Below, one piece after another: positions 33,214-40,787 of a stretch of 51,108 nt of DNA. The notes beneath the pieces are model-generated. The model searched no databases, was not told the origin of the DNA, and was given only the letters and a program-made list of their open reading frames with translations. Where the stretch lies: the IMG/VR virus record IMGVR_UViG_3300046817_000867, positions 1-51,108 of that record; one strand, given 5' to 3'. Within the stretch, counting starts at the first letter, position 1. Each line of letters starts with the position of its first letter. This stretch comes from a virus. The position numbers were made by a program, and so were the translations under genes.

Positions 33214-34073
33214 AGCGCACGCTCCCAGAAGTCGCGACCGATGGTCGCCCAGTTGAACCGATCTTCGAGCCAGAGTTTTTCCGAGCGACTCACCGGCGTC
33301 GGCGGAGAGCCGGTAAAGATAGCCCGCAAGGACGCCGTGACGTCGGCCGGGGAGGCTTCCGGAATGTAGATCGCGTGGTCCTCGAGCCAGTGCCGGTAGT
33401 GCGGTCGGTCGAACACGATGGGCCGCGCGCCGCAGGCGAGTCCTTCGTAGACGGGGAGCTCGAAGCCCTCGACCCGTCGGAGGCCGGTCACGTACTGGCA
33501 ATCGGCCCACGCCACCAGGACATCGACGTCCTGAATGTCGAGCTTCCAATCGACGTGATCGCCAAGTTTCAGATTGTGCCCCAAGTGAAAGACGAACCCC
33601 AGGCCCTTGGCCGCCTCGACCACTTCGTGCAAACATTCCGCGTCGGCGACATACCCGGAACAGCCCACCAGATATTTCGGAGCCCCGTCTTTGACAAACC
33701 CACGGAGAAAGAGGTCGTCCACGCCAAGCGGGGCGTAGTAGAAGTTCGGTATCCCCACCGACCACAATGTCTGGAGGTCATAATAGCTCCAGACGACGGC
33801 CGCGCCGAGCCACAGATTGAGCCAGGGCCAGAGATGCGGCTCTTGCGTCGACATCAGGCAGTACTGAATCATGGCGTACCGCTGGCCGCGCGCACGGCAG
33901 CGGGCGACGGCCTCAACCGTCTCGGGATAGCCGATGACGTGGAGCACGACGAGATCGGCGGACGCCTCGTCCGGAACGATCGTGACCGTCCGTGGGGCCG
34001 ATCGCATGAGCGCCGTCGCCACGCGGCCCATCGCGCGGGAGAGGCCCGGTTGCGGCGCGAGGTACACGGTCAT
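33210..34073 (-). CDS. Glycosyltransferase family 1/4-like protein
   Basis: 287 residues from ATG 34073. N-terminal PGLSRAMGRVATALMRSAPR followed by strands, then NFYYAPLGVDD (acceptor-side loop), GCSGYVADAECLHEVVEAAK, DVDVLVAWADCQYVTGLRRV and the donor-site motif EGFELPVYEGLACGARPIVF. This is a short GT-B protein, missing part of the usual N-terminal domain. It pairs with the GT downstream (overlap 4 bases), suggesting sequential sugar addition. Cytoplasmic; no membrane segment. Confidence 0.75.
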   Translation of the reverse strand: MTVYLAPQPGLSRAMGRVATALMRSAPRTVTIVPDEASADLVVLHVIGYPETVEAVARCRARGQRYAMIQYCLMSTQEPHLWPWLNLWLGAAVVWSYYDLQTLWSVGIPNFYYAPLGVDDLFLRGFVKDGAPKYLVGCSGYVADAECLHEVVEAAKGLGFVFHLGHNLKLGDHVDWKLDIQDVDVLVAWADCQYVTGLRRVEGFELPVYEGLACGARPIVFDRPHYRHWLEDHAIYIPEASPADVTASLRAIFTGSPPTPVSRSEKLWLEDRFNWATIGRDFWERAL

Positions 34074-34856
34074 TCAGCGTCCCGCGCTCGCGTCGAGCCA
34101 CTTGGCTGGGTCACGCTCTTCTCGCCACACGAGAGGTAGAGCGGTATCACGTCCAGCACACACCGTACAGGCGCCGAGCGGTGCAGTGCGGTCAAGATAG
34201 GCCCGGAGTGCTGACTCAGTAAGTCCAGCAATCGCGATTCCATCTGTGCCAAATCGCTGGCCTTGAATGAGTGACGGGATGTGGGGCCCGCAACAACACG
34301 TAAATACAAAGCCACGGGTGGCACTTCGTGAAAAATGTCGGAAGAAACAAGTCTGAAATTTGGCAGCCGTGGCCGCGGCGTCCGTCGGGACCGGCTCGAG
34401 CATCGTGCGGAAGTTCGGGACGCGCCGTTCGTCTTTCGGGACATAGGTGACTCCGTTGGCGGCACAGGCATCGACAATCCACTGAATCTCGGCCTCGGTC
34501 TGTTTGCCTGGGTAGAGCGAATGCACAAGGTGGTCAAATGACCGCCAGAAGCGGTCGGGCATCTTCGCGACGAGAAGACCGTTCGTCCAGACTTCGATCG
34601 CGTCAGCGATCTTGGAGGCCCGCGCGATGTCAAGGATCGTGCAGAGGTCTTTGTGGAGGAGGGGTTCGCCGCCGAGCGCCCCCCACTTCTCCGCGTGGAG
34701 GAATGGCGCGAGGTGCGTCAGATCGTGTTCGACATCTGCCGGCACCGAGAACCACGGGCCGGCCTTCCGCCAGAGCGGCACACTGTGATTGCAGGCAACA
34801 CACGAGAGCTGGCAGGCCGTCGTCAGATCGGTCTCCAAATGCGGAATCTGGATCAT
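34074..34856 (-). CDS. Radical SAM protein
   Basis: 260 residues from ATG 34856, which overlaps the methyltransferase stop by four bases. TTACQLSCVACNHS holds the CX3CX2C cluster motif (C15, C19, C22) for the 4Fe-4S/SAM centre, followed by ALGGEPLLHKD (GGEP at 62-65), the second radical SAM motif. Additional Cys at 170, 187-189, 230 and 233 (CFFRHF, CCCGP, CTVCAGRD) could hold an auxiliary cluster as in SPASM/Twitch proteins. It could modify a peptide, a sugar or a nucleobase. The flanking glycosyltransferases and methyltransferase point to a glycan or hypermodified-base pathway but do not decide between them. Confidence 0.85.
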   Translation of the reverse strand: MIQIPHLETDLTTACQLSCVACNHSVPLWRKAGPWFSVPADVEHDLTHLAPFLHAEKWGALGGEPLLHKDLCTILDIARASKIADAIEVWTNGLLVAKMPDRFWRSFDHLVHSLYPGKQTEAEIQWIVDACAANGVTYVPKDERRVPNFRTMLEPVPTDAAATAAKFQTCFFRHFSRSATRGFVFTCCCGPHIPSLIQGQRFGTDGIAIAGLTESALRAYLDRTAPLGACTVCAGRDTALPLVWREERDPAKWLDASAGR

Positions 34857-35389
34857 ACCCGGATCGCCCCAATGCCGCCCCACGTGCCGCCCGGCACGAG
34901 AAACGCCGTCTTCTCGCCTGGGAGTTCCTTCCAGAAGCGCGGCGTGCCATGACCGACCTGACGCAGAAAGTCAGAATCGACGATGTCATGAAACGCGATG
35001 ACGCCGCCCGGCTTGACGAGCGGACGATACCACTGATAGTCCTGCGTGACGCCTTCGTAGGAGTGGTCGCCATCGATGAAGAGCAGGTCGACTTGGGCGG
35101 AGCAGTAGTACACGACGTCTCGGAACGTGCCAAAGTCGTGCGAATTTCCAATGATCGATTTGAACCGCGTCTCTTGCCAGAGCGCCCGATGCGCCTCCAG
35201 CGTCCCCGCTGGGCCGAGGCTGTCTGTTCCGTGGTAGTCCACACCGATAATCGTCGTCGCGCCGAGCCGATGCCAGTGGCGGATCGTCCCGCCCATCGCC
35301 ACCCCGATCTCGACGACGGCATCAATCGGCCCAAGCCACGCCGTGAAGTCGGCCAACTCGGACGGGTGCTGTTCAAGCGGCGGTCTCAT
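34853..35389 (-). CDS. Class I SAM-dependent methyltransferase (TylF/CmcI/MTase-24-like)
   Basis: 178 residues from ATG 35389. VVEIGVAMGGTIRHW (residues 25-39) is the SAM-binding glycine loop, IIGVDYHG the acidic strand-2 end, and DLLFIDGDHSYEGVTQDYQW (101-120) the FIDGDHSYE signature of small sugar/antibiotic O-methyltransferases with Asp106/Asp108 as likely metal ligands. KPGGVIAFHD follows. The start overlaps a 36-residue ORF stop by ATGA. An earlier in-frame start is not needed for the fold. Likely methylates a hydroxyl of a sugar or small molecule. Confidence 0.8.
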   Translation of the reverse strand: MRPPLEQHPSELADFTAWLGPIDAVVEIGVAMGGTIRHWHRLGATTIIGVDYHGTDSLGPAGTLEAHRALWQETRFKSIIGNSHDFGTFRDVVYYCSAQVDLLFIDGDHSYEGVTQDYQWYRPLVKPGGVIAFHDIVDSDFLRQVGHGTPRFWKELPGEKTAFLVPGGTWGGIGAIRV

Positions 35390-35496
35390 TCGCAGCCTCC
35401 GCCACGAAAGACGTGGCGCCAATGGTGGCATAGGTAATCAGAAAAATGTCCCGCAGGAAAGCGCTTCACGTCGCGAGGCGGTAAGCGTCCCATCAT
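35386..35496 (-). CDS. Small Cys/His peptide (36 aa)
   Basis: ATG 35496 encodes MMGRLPPRDVKRFPAGHFSD then YLCHHWRHVFRGGGCE. Start overlaps the GT2 stop and stop overlaps the methyltransferase start, each by four bases, so it is tightly coupled on both sides. C-H-H...H...C could form a small zinc site. No function known. Confidence 0.55.
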   Translation of the reverse strand: MMGRLPPRDVKRFPAGHFSDYLCHHWRHVFRGGGCE

Positions 35497-36164
35497 CGCC
35501 AGCCCTCCCCGAGTTCCGCCAATTTCAGATCGAGCGGTGCGATGACGTCTTCCGGGGCCGAGAACGCCAGCATGGGTGTCCCGGCGCCCGGCTGGAGCTG
35601 CTCGTAGCGGGCCGCGATGGCCCGTCGGGCATCGAGCGGCTTCACCAGGAATTTGTGATGCTCAATGAGGCCAGGGGCTAAGGCGCCGCCGCCGTGCGGG
35701 CAGCCCGCATGAATGGTCGTCCGACCGCCAGCCAAGAGTTTCGTCGTGAGCCGCGTCTGATGATCGGGCCACAGCGGCGCGTTGGTAATGTATTGGTTCG
35801 GCACGCCGAAGAGATTGGCCCGCGGAAACTTCCAGACTGGATACCCGTTCTGAAAGTCCTTCGCCAGCCACCGGAGCATCGCGGGCGACATCACTTCGTC
35901 ATCGTCGATCCGGAGCACCCAGTCTCGTCCACACATCGTCACGGCCTCATCCAATACGCTCTCGAGGAACCCTCGGCTCTGCACGATGCGGGTCGGCGAC
36001 TCGCGGACGGACGCCGAGATGGCTTCCAGCCGTCCGAGCGCCTCATGGCCATCGGCCACGAGCACGCACTCGGCACCCAGCGCCCGCGCCGCGCCTTCCA
36101 GGTGGCCCAGGAAGTAGGGCGTGTACGATTCGGCCTTGGTGACGCAGAGGAGGGAGAGATTCAT
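35493..36164 (-). CDS. Glycosyltransferase family 2-like (GT-A) protein
   Basis: 223 residues from ATG 36164, coupled by ATGA to the upstream gene. N-terminal MNLSLLCVTKAESYTPYFLG starts a GT-A Rossmann fold. Residues ~80-90, WVLRIDDDEVMSP, hold the DXD-type metal site at the end of a strand, followed by WKFPRANLFGVPNQYITNAP and DHQTRLTTKL. The sequence is somewhat shorter than typical GT2 enzymes. It extends the glycosyl/radical SAM cassette to five consecutive genes, counting the small peptide. Confidence 0.75.
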   Translation of the reverse strand: MNLSLLCVTKAESYTPYFLGHLEGAARALGAECVLVADGHEALGRLEAISASVRESPTRIVQSRGFLESVLDEAVTMCGRDWVLRIDDDEVMSPAMLRWLAKDFQNGYPVWKFPRANLFGVPNQYITNAPLWPDHQTRLTTKLLAGGRTTIHAGCPHGGGALAPGLIEHHKFLVKPLDARRAIAARYEQLQPGAGTPMLAFSAPEDVIAPLDLKLAELGEGWR

Positions 36165-36550
36165 GGACGCCACATCGGTTCCCACAAGGGATCCCCGTGT
36201 TTGGTTAACACGGTGGGGGCCGCCGTCGGTGTCACGATCTTTGCTGTGACGTATTCGTAGCCGTTGAGGTTGAACATCACGGCCGCGGCATGATCTTCGT
36301 CGGTGTCGCCGCGCATCCACTGGGCAAAGTGCCGGGCGGCGGAGGCTTTGAACCGGGCGCGCTCTTCACCATCGCACGCCTGCATCCAGTTGCGGGCGGC
36401 GTATTTCTTCGCGCCCTTCGTCAGATGCACGGCCCACCGCTCCAGCATCGGCCCATCAAAAACCAGTGAATAGTCGGTCTTGTCGTCGGCCGTGTCGCGT
36501 ACCATGCCGCTCGCGAACGTCTGCCGCGTGCCGGAATCTTTCACGTCCAT
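36161..36550 (-). CDS. dATP/dGTP diphosphohydrolase-like protein (DUF5664)
   Basis: 129 residues. GTRQTFASGMVRDTADDKTD followed by GPMLERWAVHLTKGAKKYAA and RNW is the conserved core of this MazG-like all-alpha family, with acidic residues in RDTADDKTDY and later FAQWMRGDTDEDHAAAVMFN (DEDHAAA) as likely metal ligands. Family members hydrolyse (d)ATP and dGTP to the monophosphate. One of them (MazZ) clears dATP in phages with 2-aminoadenine DNA, but no PurZ-like gene is seen here. It may tune nucleotide pools for replication. Confidence 0.75.
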   Translation of the reverse strand: MDVKDSGTRQTFASGMVRDTADDKTDYSLVFDGPMLERWAVHLTKGAKKYAARNWMQACDGEERARFKASAARHFAQWMRGDTDEDHAAAVMFNLNGYEYVTAKIVTPTAAPTVLTKHGDPLWEPMWRP

Positions 36551-36553
36551 CAG

Positions 36554-36685
36554 TCACCACCACTTCGAGACAAAATGCACGACGACCCAGACGGCCGCGA
36601 TGAAGAGCGCTGCATAGATGACCGGAATCAACAGAATCAGTCCCGCCACGCCGAGCGCCGCGCAGGTTTTGAGGAATTCTTTCAT
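36554..36685 (-). CDS. Small membrane protein (43 aa)
   Basis: ATG 36685 overlaps the nucleotidase stop by one base. MKEFLKTCAALGVAGLILLI then PVIYAALFIAAVWVVVHFVS and KWW: one long or two short hydrophobic helices with positive charges at both ends. Holin or small membrane regulator possible. The N-terminal extension of the open frame is out of place and lacks a ribosome binding site. Confidence 0.6.
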   Translation of the reverse strand: MKEFLKTCAALGVAGLILLIPVIYAALFIAAVWVVVHFVSKWW

Positions 36686-37317
36686 CACAACTCCCCGGCG
36701 ATCTTCGCCTGAAAATCCGCGAGTGAGTCTAGCACCGAAATGTCCGCGAATCGCAACGATTCGTGGGCGTGGGCGTTGTAGGTGGCCGAGAGCAGACACA
36801 CGTCGCACGTCGGGACGTGCCGTTTGACGTCACGGACGTGATCGACATTGTCGTCCAGAAAGTGCGTCAAGTGGAGCGCCTTGGCCAGCCGCCCCTTGCC
36901 TCCACGCGCCATCAGCACGGTCGGGACCATGCCCGCGAACCCGTGATTTTTCAGCCAGAGCTCGCTCTGGTCCTTGGCCCGCGTCCCCGCGCGGGCCGTC
37001 AGGAAGTAAATCTCATGGGACGCCGTCGCCGTCCAGTTGGCGAGCGAGACTGACCGCCAGAGCCAGTCCAGAAAGCGCACCGCGCCGGGCGCCGGCGGCA
37101 GGGTCGCCCAGAACGCCTTGTCGGCGTGCATCTGTCGATACGCCTCGGCCTGATGCTCCGCCGTGTAGCCGAGGGTCTCGGCGTAGTCCCAGCCGGCGGG
37201 CGACTCATGGGTGGGGACGAGATTTTCGCGTCCGGCCACCTTCGCCAACAGCTCTCGGTTGGCGTGATTCCAGTTGACGAGCGGACCGTCGAGGTCGAGG
37301 CCGAGGCGCAGTGTCAT
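36685..37317 (-). CDS. HAD-family 5'(3')-deoxyribonucleotidase-like protein
   Basis: 210 residues from ATG 37317, ATGA-coupled. GLDLDGPLVNWN carries nucleophile Asp8 and acid/base Asp10 (DxD motif I). YFLTARAG gives motif II Thr107, GGKGRLAKAL Lys141 or Lys146 motif III, and HFLDDNVDHV Asp155/Asp156 motif IV. The arrangement matches NT5C-type nucleotidases, which dephosphorylate deoxynucleoside monophosphates. With the DUF5664 protein next to it the phage could route dATP/dGTP to nucleosides. Confidence 0.8.
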   Translation of the reverse strand: MTLRLGLDLDGPLVNWNHANRELLAKVAGRENLVPTHESPAGWDYAETLGYTAEHQAEAYRQMHADKAFWATLPPAPGAVRFLDWLWRSVSLANWTATASHEIYFLTARAGTRAKDQSELWLKNHGFAGMVPTVLMARGGKGRLAKALHLTHFLDDNVDHVRDVKRHVPTCDVCLLSATYNAHAHESLRFADISVLDSLADFQAKIAGEL

Positions 37318-37784
37318 GCGCGTCTCGCTTCCACCACGCATGGCACATCGGGCAGAGGCACAGCACCGCGTCCACCTCGAGCCGCTCGTCGTCGTTGATC
37401 ATAGAGATTCTTCGCCTTCTCCCGAGACTTTTCCAGGCAGGCAAGACACCGCGACGATGAGGGGTACCGTTTATTGCCGCACATGATACAGAGATGTTTC
37501 AGGGCACGAAGTTCCCGGCGGGCCTGCTGATGCGCCAGACAGGTCTCGCAATATTTCCGCCCCACCGTCGTCACGCCAGCACATTTCCGACATTGTCCCT
37601 TCGGCGTGTGTGCGTACGTTTCGGCGTACTTCCTCCGTTTTTGCGCGCACTGCTTTGCTCGGCAGACACGGCATGTCGCAAACGTGCGCTCGGTATGCGG
37701 ATTGATCTCGGCCACGGCCTTCCCGCACGAAGTGCATTCTTCTCTGGCCCGACGATATTCTTGCCACTCGGATTGTCGGCTCAT
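37314..37784 (-). CDS. Multi-zinc-ribbon protein
   Basis: 156 residues. Six CxxC pairs (C17/20, C38/41, C65/68, C79/82, C99/102, C113/116) predict three zinc-binding units in tandem, with Arg/Lys-rich helices between them (KQCAQKRRKYAETYAHTPKG; REKAKNLYDQRRRAARGGRG). Probably nucleic-acid binding. The start at ATG 37784 overlaps the phosphoesterase stop and the stop overlaps the nucleotidase start, each by ATGA. Confidence 0.7.
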   Translation of the reverse strand: MSRQSEWQEYRRAREECTSCGKAVAEINPHTERTFATCRVCRAKQCAQKRRKYAETYAHTPKGQCRKCAGVTTVGRKYCETCLAHQQARRELRALKHLCIMCGNKRYPSSSRCLACLEKSREKAKNLYDQRRRAARGGRGAVPLPDVPCVVEARRA

Positions 37785-39022
37785 CGGTCCTCCACGGGCG
37801 TAAAGTGCGCCACGGCGATCAGGCCCTCGGTTTTGTCGTAGACGTACGCTTCCGCCCCGCGGAGGTTGCCCACGAACTGATTATCGCTATGCCAGGAGTC
37901 CGGCGCACAGAGCGCCGGAGAGATTCTGACGCGGACACCGTGAAACTCTTGAAGCCGCGTCTGGTGCAAGTGGCCCGTATGGACCTCGCGGAAGGTCGAC
38001 GAGCCGAACATCTTCGGCTGTTCCGTCGCGAAAAGCAACGGCCAGTCGGCGGCCTTCCCTTTGTCGCCGTGCGTGTACATCAGCGCGACGTTCCCGTACT
38101 GGACATACTTTCGTAGCGTCGGGTCGCCGAGAATCTCCACGTCCGGCGTGGCGTGATAGAGACACGACAGCGAGTCACTCAAGTGGTAGGTCGACAGTTG
38201 ATCGTGATTGCCTGGCACACAGACGACCGTCACGGGCGCGATCTGGCGCAGCCGGTCGATGGCCCGCGAGATCAGTCGACGCGCGATCCCGAACGCCTTG
38301 CAGTAGCGCGTGTCGGTATCGAGCGGCGTCCCGCGCGTGGTCGTCCCTTGCTTCGTGTCCGAATGCAGCAGATCGTTGCCCACCGGAAACACGATCCGAT
38401 CGAACGTGAAGGTCTTCGTGCGCTCGATCAGGGCGTGGACCGCCTGGTCGAAGAGCTTTTCCGCGATCTTGACGTCGTAGTCCGTGTACCCGGTTTCCGG
38501 CTTCCACGCGAGCTTACCGAGATGGAGGTCGGGAATGGCGAGTTCAAGGAGAACAGATCCGCGATCACTCGCTCTTTTGTTTTCGCTTGCCACTCTCGGA
38601 GGAGCAACATGAGCGTCGACAAGTTGCCTCTTGGCGTCGGCGAGCAGACTGGCGAGTTCTGCTTTGACCGCTTGGATCGGCGCGTTGCGGCGGAGCCACG
38701 CTTTGACTTGGAAGAGTGGCTGACTGGTGAGGTTCCCTGCGGCATCTTTGGCTCCCATCTCCCACTTGTTGCAGACCCAGCGTTCCACGATCCACTCGTG
38801 CACATCGATCTCGCAGACCCGGAGGAGGTCCGCCAACGTCTTGACGCGCTCCGTGGTCGTCTTGGCCATCGTCGCCGTCGGCCCGTCGGTCTCGAAGGAC
38901 TCCGTCGCCTCGGGCTGATTTTTCTTGGCGCGCGCGAGCGTGCAGCGGCGGCACAGGCCAGTGACGTTGTCCGATCGCAGCGGCGTCTTCTCGCAGGCCG
39001 TACAGAAGCGCTTGACGCTCAT
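37781..39022 (-). CDS. Calcineurin-like metallophosphoesterase
   Basis: 413 residues. Motifs in order: DLHLGK (165-170), GND (215-217), GNHD (271-274), HGD (318-320) and HTGHLH (348-353), the full two-metal phosphoesterase set. N-terminal C7xxC10 and C24xxC27 form a zinc ribbon, followed by a helical DNA-binding-like region (residues ~55-140). Members next to phage replication genes usually act as nucleases or phosphatases in DNA processing. Substrate unknown. Overlaps the L,D-transpeptidase-like gene by ATGA. Confidence 0.85.
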   Translation of the reverse strand: MSVKRFCTACEKTPLRSDNVTGLCRRCTLARAKKNQPEATESFETDGPTATMAKTTTERVKTLADLLRVCEIDVHEWIVERWVCNKWEMGAKDAAGNLTSQPLFQVKAWLRRNAPIQAVKAELASLLADAKRQLVDAHVAPPRVASENKRASDRGSVLLELAIPDLHLGKLAWKPETGYTDYDVKIAEKLFDQAVHALIERTKTFTFDRIVFPVGNDLLHSDTKQGTTTRGTPLDTDTRYCKAFGIARRLISRAIDRLRQIAPVTVVCVPGNHDQLSTYHLSDSLSCLYHATPDVEILGDPTLRKYVQYGNVALMYTHGDKGKAADWPLLFATEQPKMFGSSTFREVHTGHLHQTRLQEFHGVRVRISPALCAPDSWHSDNQFVGNLRGAEAYVYDKTEGLIAVAHFTPVEDR

Positions 39023-39408
39023 GCCGGCTTCTCATAGTGGGCCACCACGAACAGGTCACGTTCGCCACTCGTCCAGATTTTCTCGCGCACGTCGCGCGGC
39101 AGAATCACGCAGCCTTCGGACGCCTGGCCGGGGGTGACGACGCTATCGCCATGAATCAGAAAGCCTGACCGCCCGTACATCTGATTGGCGGGATCGGGAT
39201 TTAAGCCGAGCACGTACGGCCCGTGCGTCATCGTGTCGACCGGCGGCCCTTCGATGGTGTAGTGCCCGACCGGAATCGGCCCGACGTGCTTTTGGGCCTC
39301 GGCGGCCGGGTTGTTCTTGCCGTCCGGCTCAGCCCCGCTGTAGCCGACGCCCTTAAAGACCCCGTTTCGGGTCAAGTAGCCTTCCGCTTGCGTGTACGTC
39401 CAACTCAT
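39019..39408 (-). CDS. Tlde1/DUF2778-like L,D-transpeptidase-fold protein
   Basis: 129 residues from ATG 39408, coupled to the helicase stop. GVGYSGAEPDGKNNP and GPIPVGHYTIEGPPVDTMTH, then NQMYGRSGFLIHGDSVVTPG and QASEGCVILP: His86 and Cys100 in the HGxxxx...S.GC pattern are the catalytic pair of YkuD-like enzymes. Tlde1 effectors cut or exchange peptidoglycan stem peptides. In a phage this may be the lysis enzyme, because no other endolysin is seen. No signal peptide is present, so a holin would be needed. Confidence 0.8.
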   Translation of the reverse strand: MSWTYTQAEGYLTRNGVFKGVGYSGAEPDGKNNPAAEAQKHVGPIPVGHYTIEGPPVDTMTHGPYVLGLNPDPANQMYGRSGFLIHGDSVVTPGQASEGCVILPRDVREKIWTSGERDLFVVAHYEKPA

Positions 39409-40778
39409 AACGCCTCGCTTCCTAACAATTCCGGATGGACGTCTACCACGTTCGGCCACGCGTGCCGCGATCCTGTAATCTCGTCGTAGGCGGCCCGTGC
39501 CACGTCCAAGGTGGGCAGAATCAGGCACGGCGTCGGCTGGGTCACAAACGTCGGGTTTCGTCCAGGCGTCGAGTCAATCGTCGCGCGCATCCGCTCGATC
39601 GTTGCCGAGGGCATCATGGCCTGGATCGCCTTCGAGAACACACTCTTGGTCGCACGATGTGACTGGCCGGGGCCGCGCGTCGAGCCCATGTCTTCGATGA
39701 ACCGTTGGTAGAGCGTCGCGACCGGCGCGATGGTCGGCCAGTCGAACTTCGGTCCCCAGCCGCCCTCCTCGAGCACTTGTTTCCACCACTGCTGCGTCAC
39801 TGAGGCGGTCAGTTCCTTCTGTTGGCGGAGGCCCTCGGTGTCCAGCCCCAACCGCAGCCGCGCGTAGTCGATCTTGCGGGCCTGGAGAAACGCGAGGAGC
39901 GCCGGACCGAACTGCGGCGCCTCCACTTCCGCCCAGAGTGCCTCGAAGTACGCCGGCGGCATCCGACGGTGGAGATCGAGAATCACGCCGCGGCGCTCTT
40001 CGTTGCCCGCCGGCCAGGCCCAGTCCTCGTTGGTGGCCAGAAATAGATGCGCGTAGTTCGGTTGGAACATAATGTCGATCCCCTTGTACTGAATCGGGAT
40101 GGTGCGCTGCGTGACGAAGTGTTTCAGCACGCCGATGTCCTGTCGGTTGCCGCCCCAGATGGCCTCGTCGGCGAAGACCACAATCTTGCCGGACAGATGC
40201 CCGTTGAACGCGCCGGTGAGCTGCGCCCGTGACGACAGACTCACGAAGTGCGATCCGAAGAGTTTCCCGAACGCTTCGATAAACACACTCTTGCCGAGCC
40301 CCTGCGCCGACCGGAGCGCCAGCGCCTTGCCGACGGGCCGCCCCGGCGTCTGCACGGCCGCGGCCATCAGGTCCAAGACGTACTCGGCATGATGCGGCTC
40401 CCCGTTGGCGATGATCTCGTACGTGTGGTACAGATACCGCTGGAGATACGGGCGCGGGTCGCCACGCATCGCCTCGACCGCGAACCCCCGCCAGAGGTTG
40501 AAGTACGTCAGCCGCTTGGGCGGCGTTGGTGCCCCAGGCGGGCACAGCCGCACTTCGTCAAACGTCCGTCGATCGGGATGGCCGAGCCAGACATGGCCCA
40601 GCCGGGCCTTCCCGACGTACCGGTTGTAGTACGACTTCTCGAAGTCCGAGAACGTCTGGAAGAACACTTCTTCCGCCGCCTCGGTGCCCACGACCACGTT
40701 CTTCCCGATCCGCACCACGAAGTGCTTCGTGTTCAGCTCAGCGATCGGGTCGTGGGCCTCCTCAGGATCAGCCGCCAT
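39405..40778 (-). CDS. SF3-type helicase (DUF5906/D5-like, primase-associated)
   Basis: 457 residues. Walker A SAQGLGKS (157-164), Walker B VVFADEA (201-207, Asp204/Glu205), sensor 1 FLATNEDW (Asn250), and Arg-finger region GNEERRGVILDLHRR. The order and spacing fit superfamily 3 helicases of phage primase-helicases, but I do not see an N-terminal primase catalytic domain. Likely the replicative helicase; with no phage polymerase visible, host polymerase is presumably recruited. Confidence 0.85.
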   Translation of the reverse strand: MAADPEEAHDPIAELNTKHFVVRIGKNVVVGTEAAEEVFFQTFSDFEKSYYNRYVGKARLGHVWLGHPDRRTFDEVRLCPPGAPTPPKRLTYFNLWRGFAVEAMRGDPRPYLQRYLYHTYEIIANGEPHHAEYVLDLMAAAVQTPGRPVGKALALRSAQGLGKSVFIEAFGKLFGSHFVSLSSRAQLTGAFNGHLSGKIVVFADEAIWGGNRQDIGVLKHFVTQRTIPIQYKGIDIMFQPNYAHLFLATNEDWAWPAGNEERRGVILDLHRRMPPAYFEALWAEVEAPQFGPALLAFLQARKIDYARLRLGLDTEGLRQQKELTASVTQQWWKQVLEEGGWGPKFDWPTIAPVATLYQRFIEDMGSTRGPGQSHRATKSVFSKAIQAMMPSATIERMRATIDSTPGRNPTFVTQPTPCLILPTLDVARAAYDEITGSRHAWPNVVDVHPELLGSEAL

Positions 40779-40787
40779 GCGCCACGA

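Noticed and set aside
33214-33765. Upstream extension of the 32020 glycosyltransferase to 33765
   Set aside because: This part is Arg/Gly-rich mirror sequence of the next glycosyltransferase; the fold begins at the CTG.
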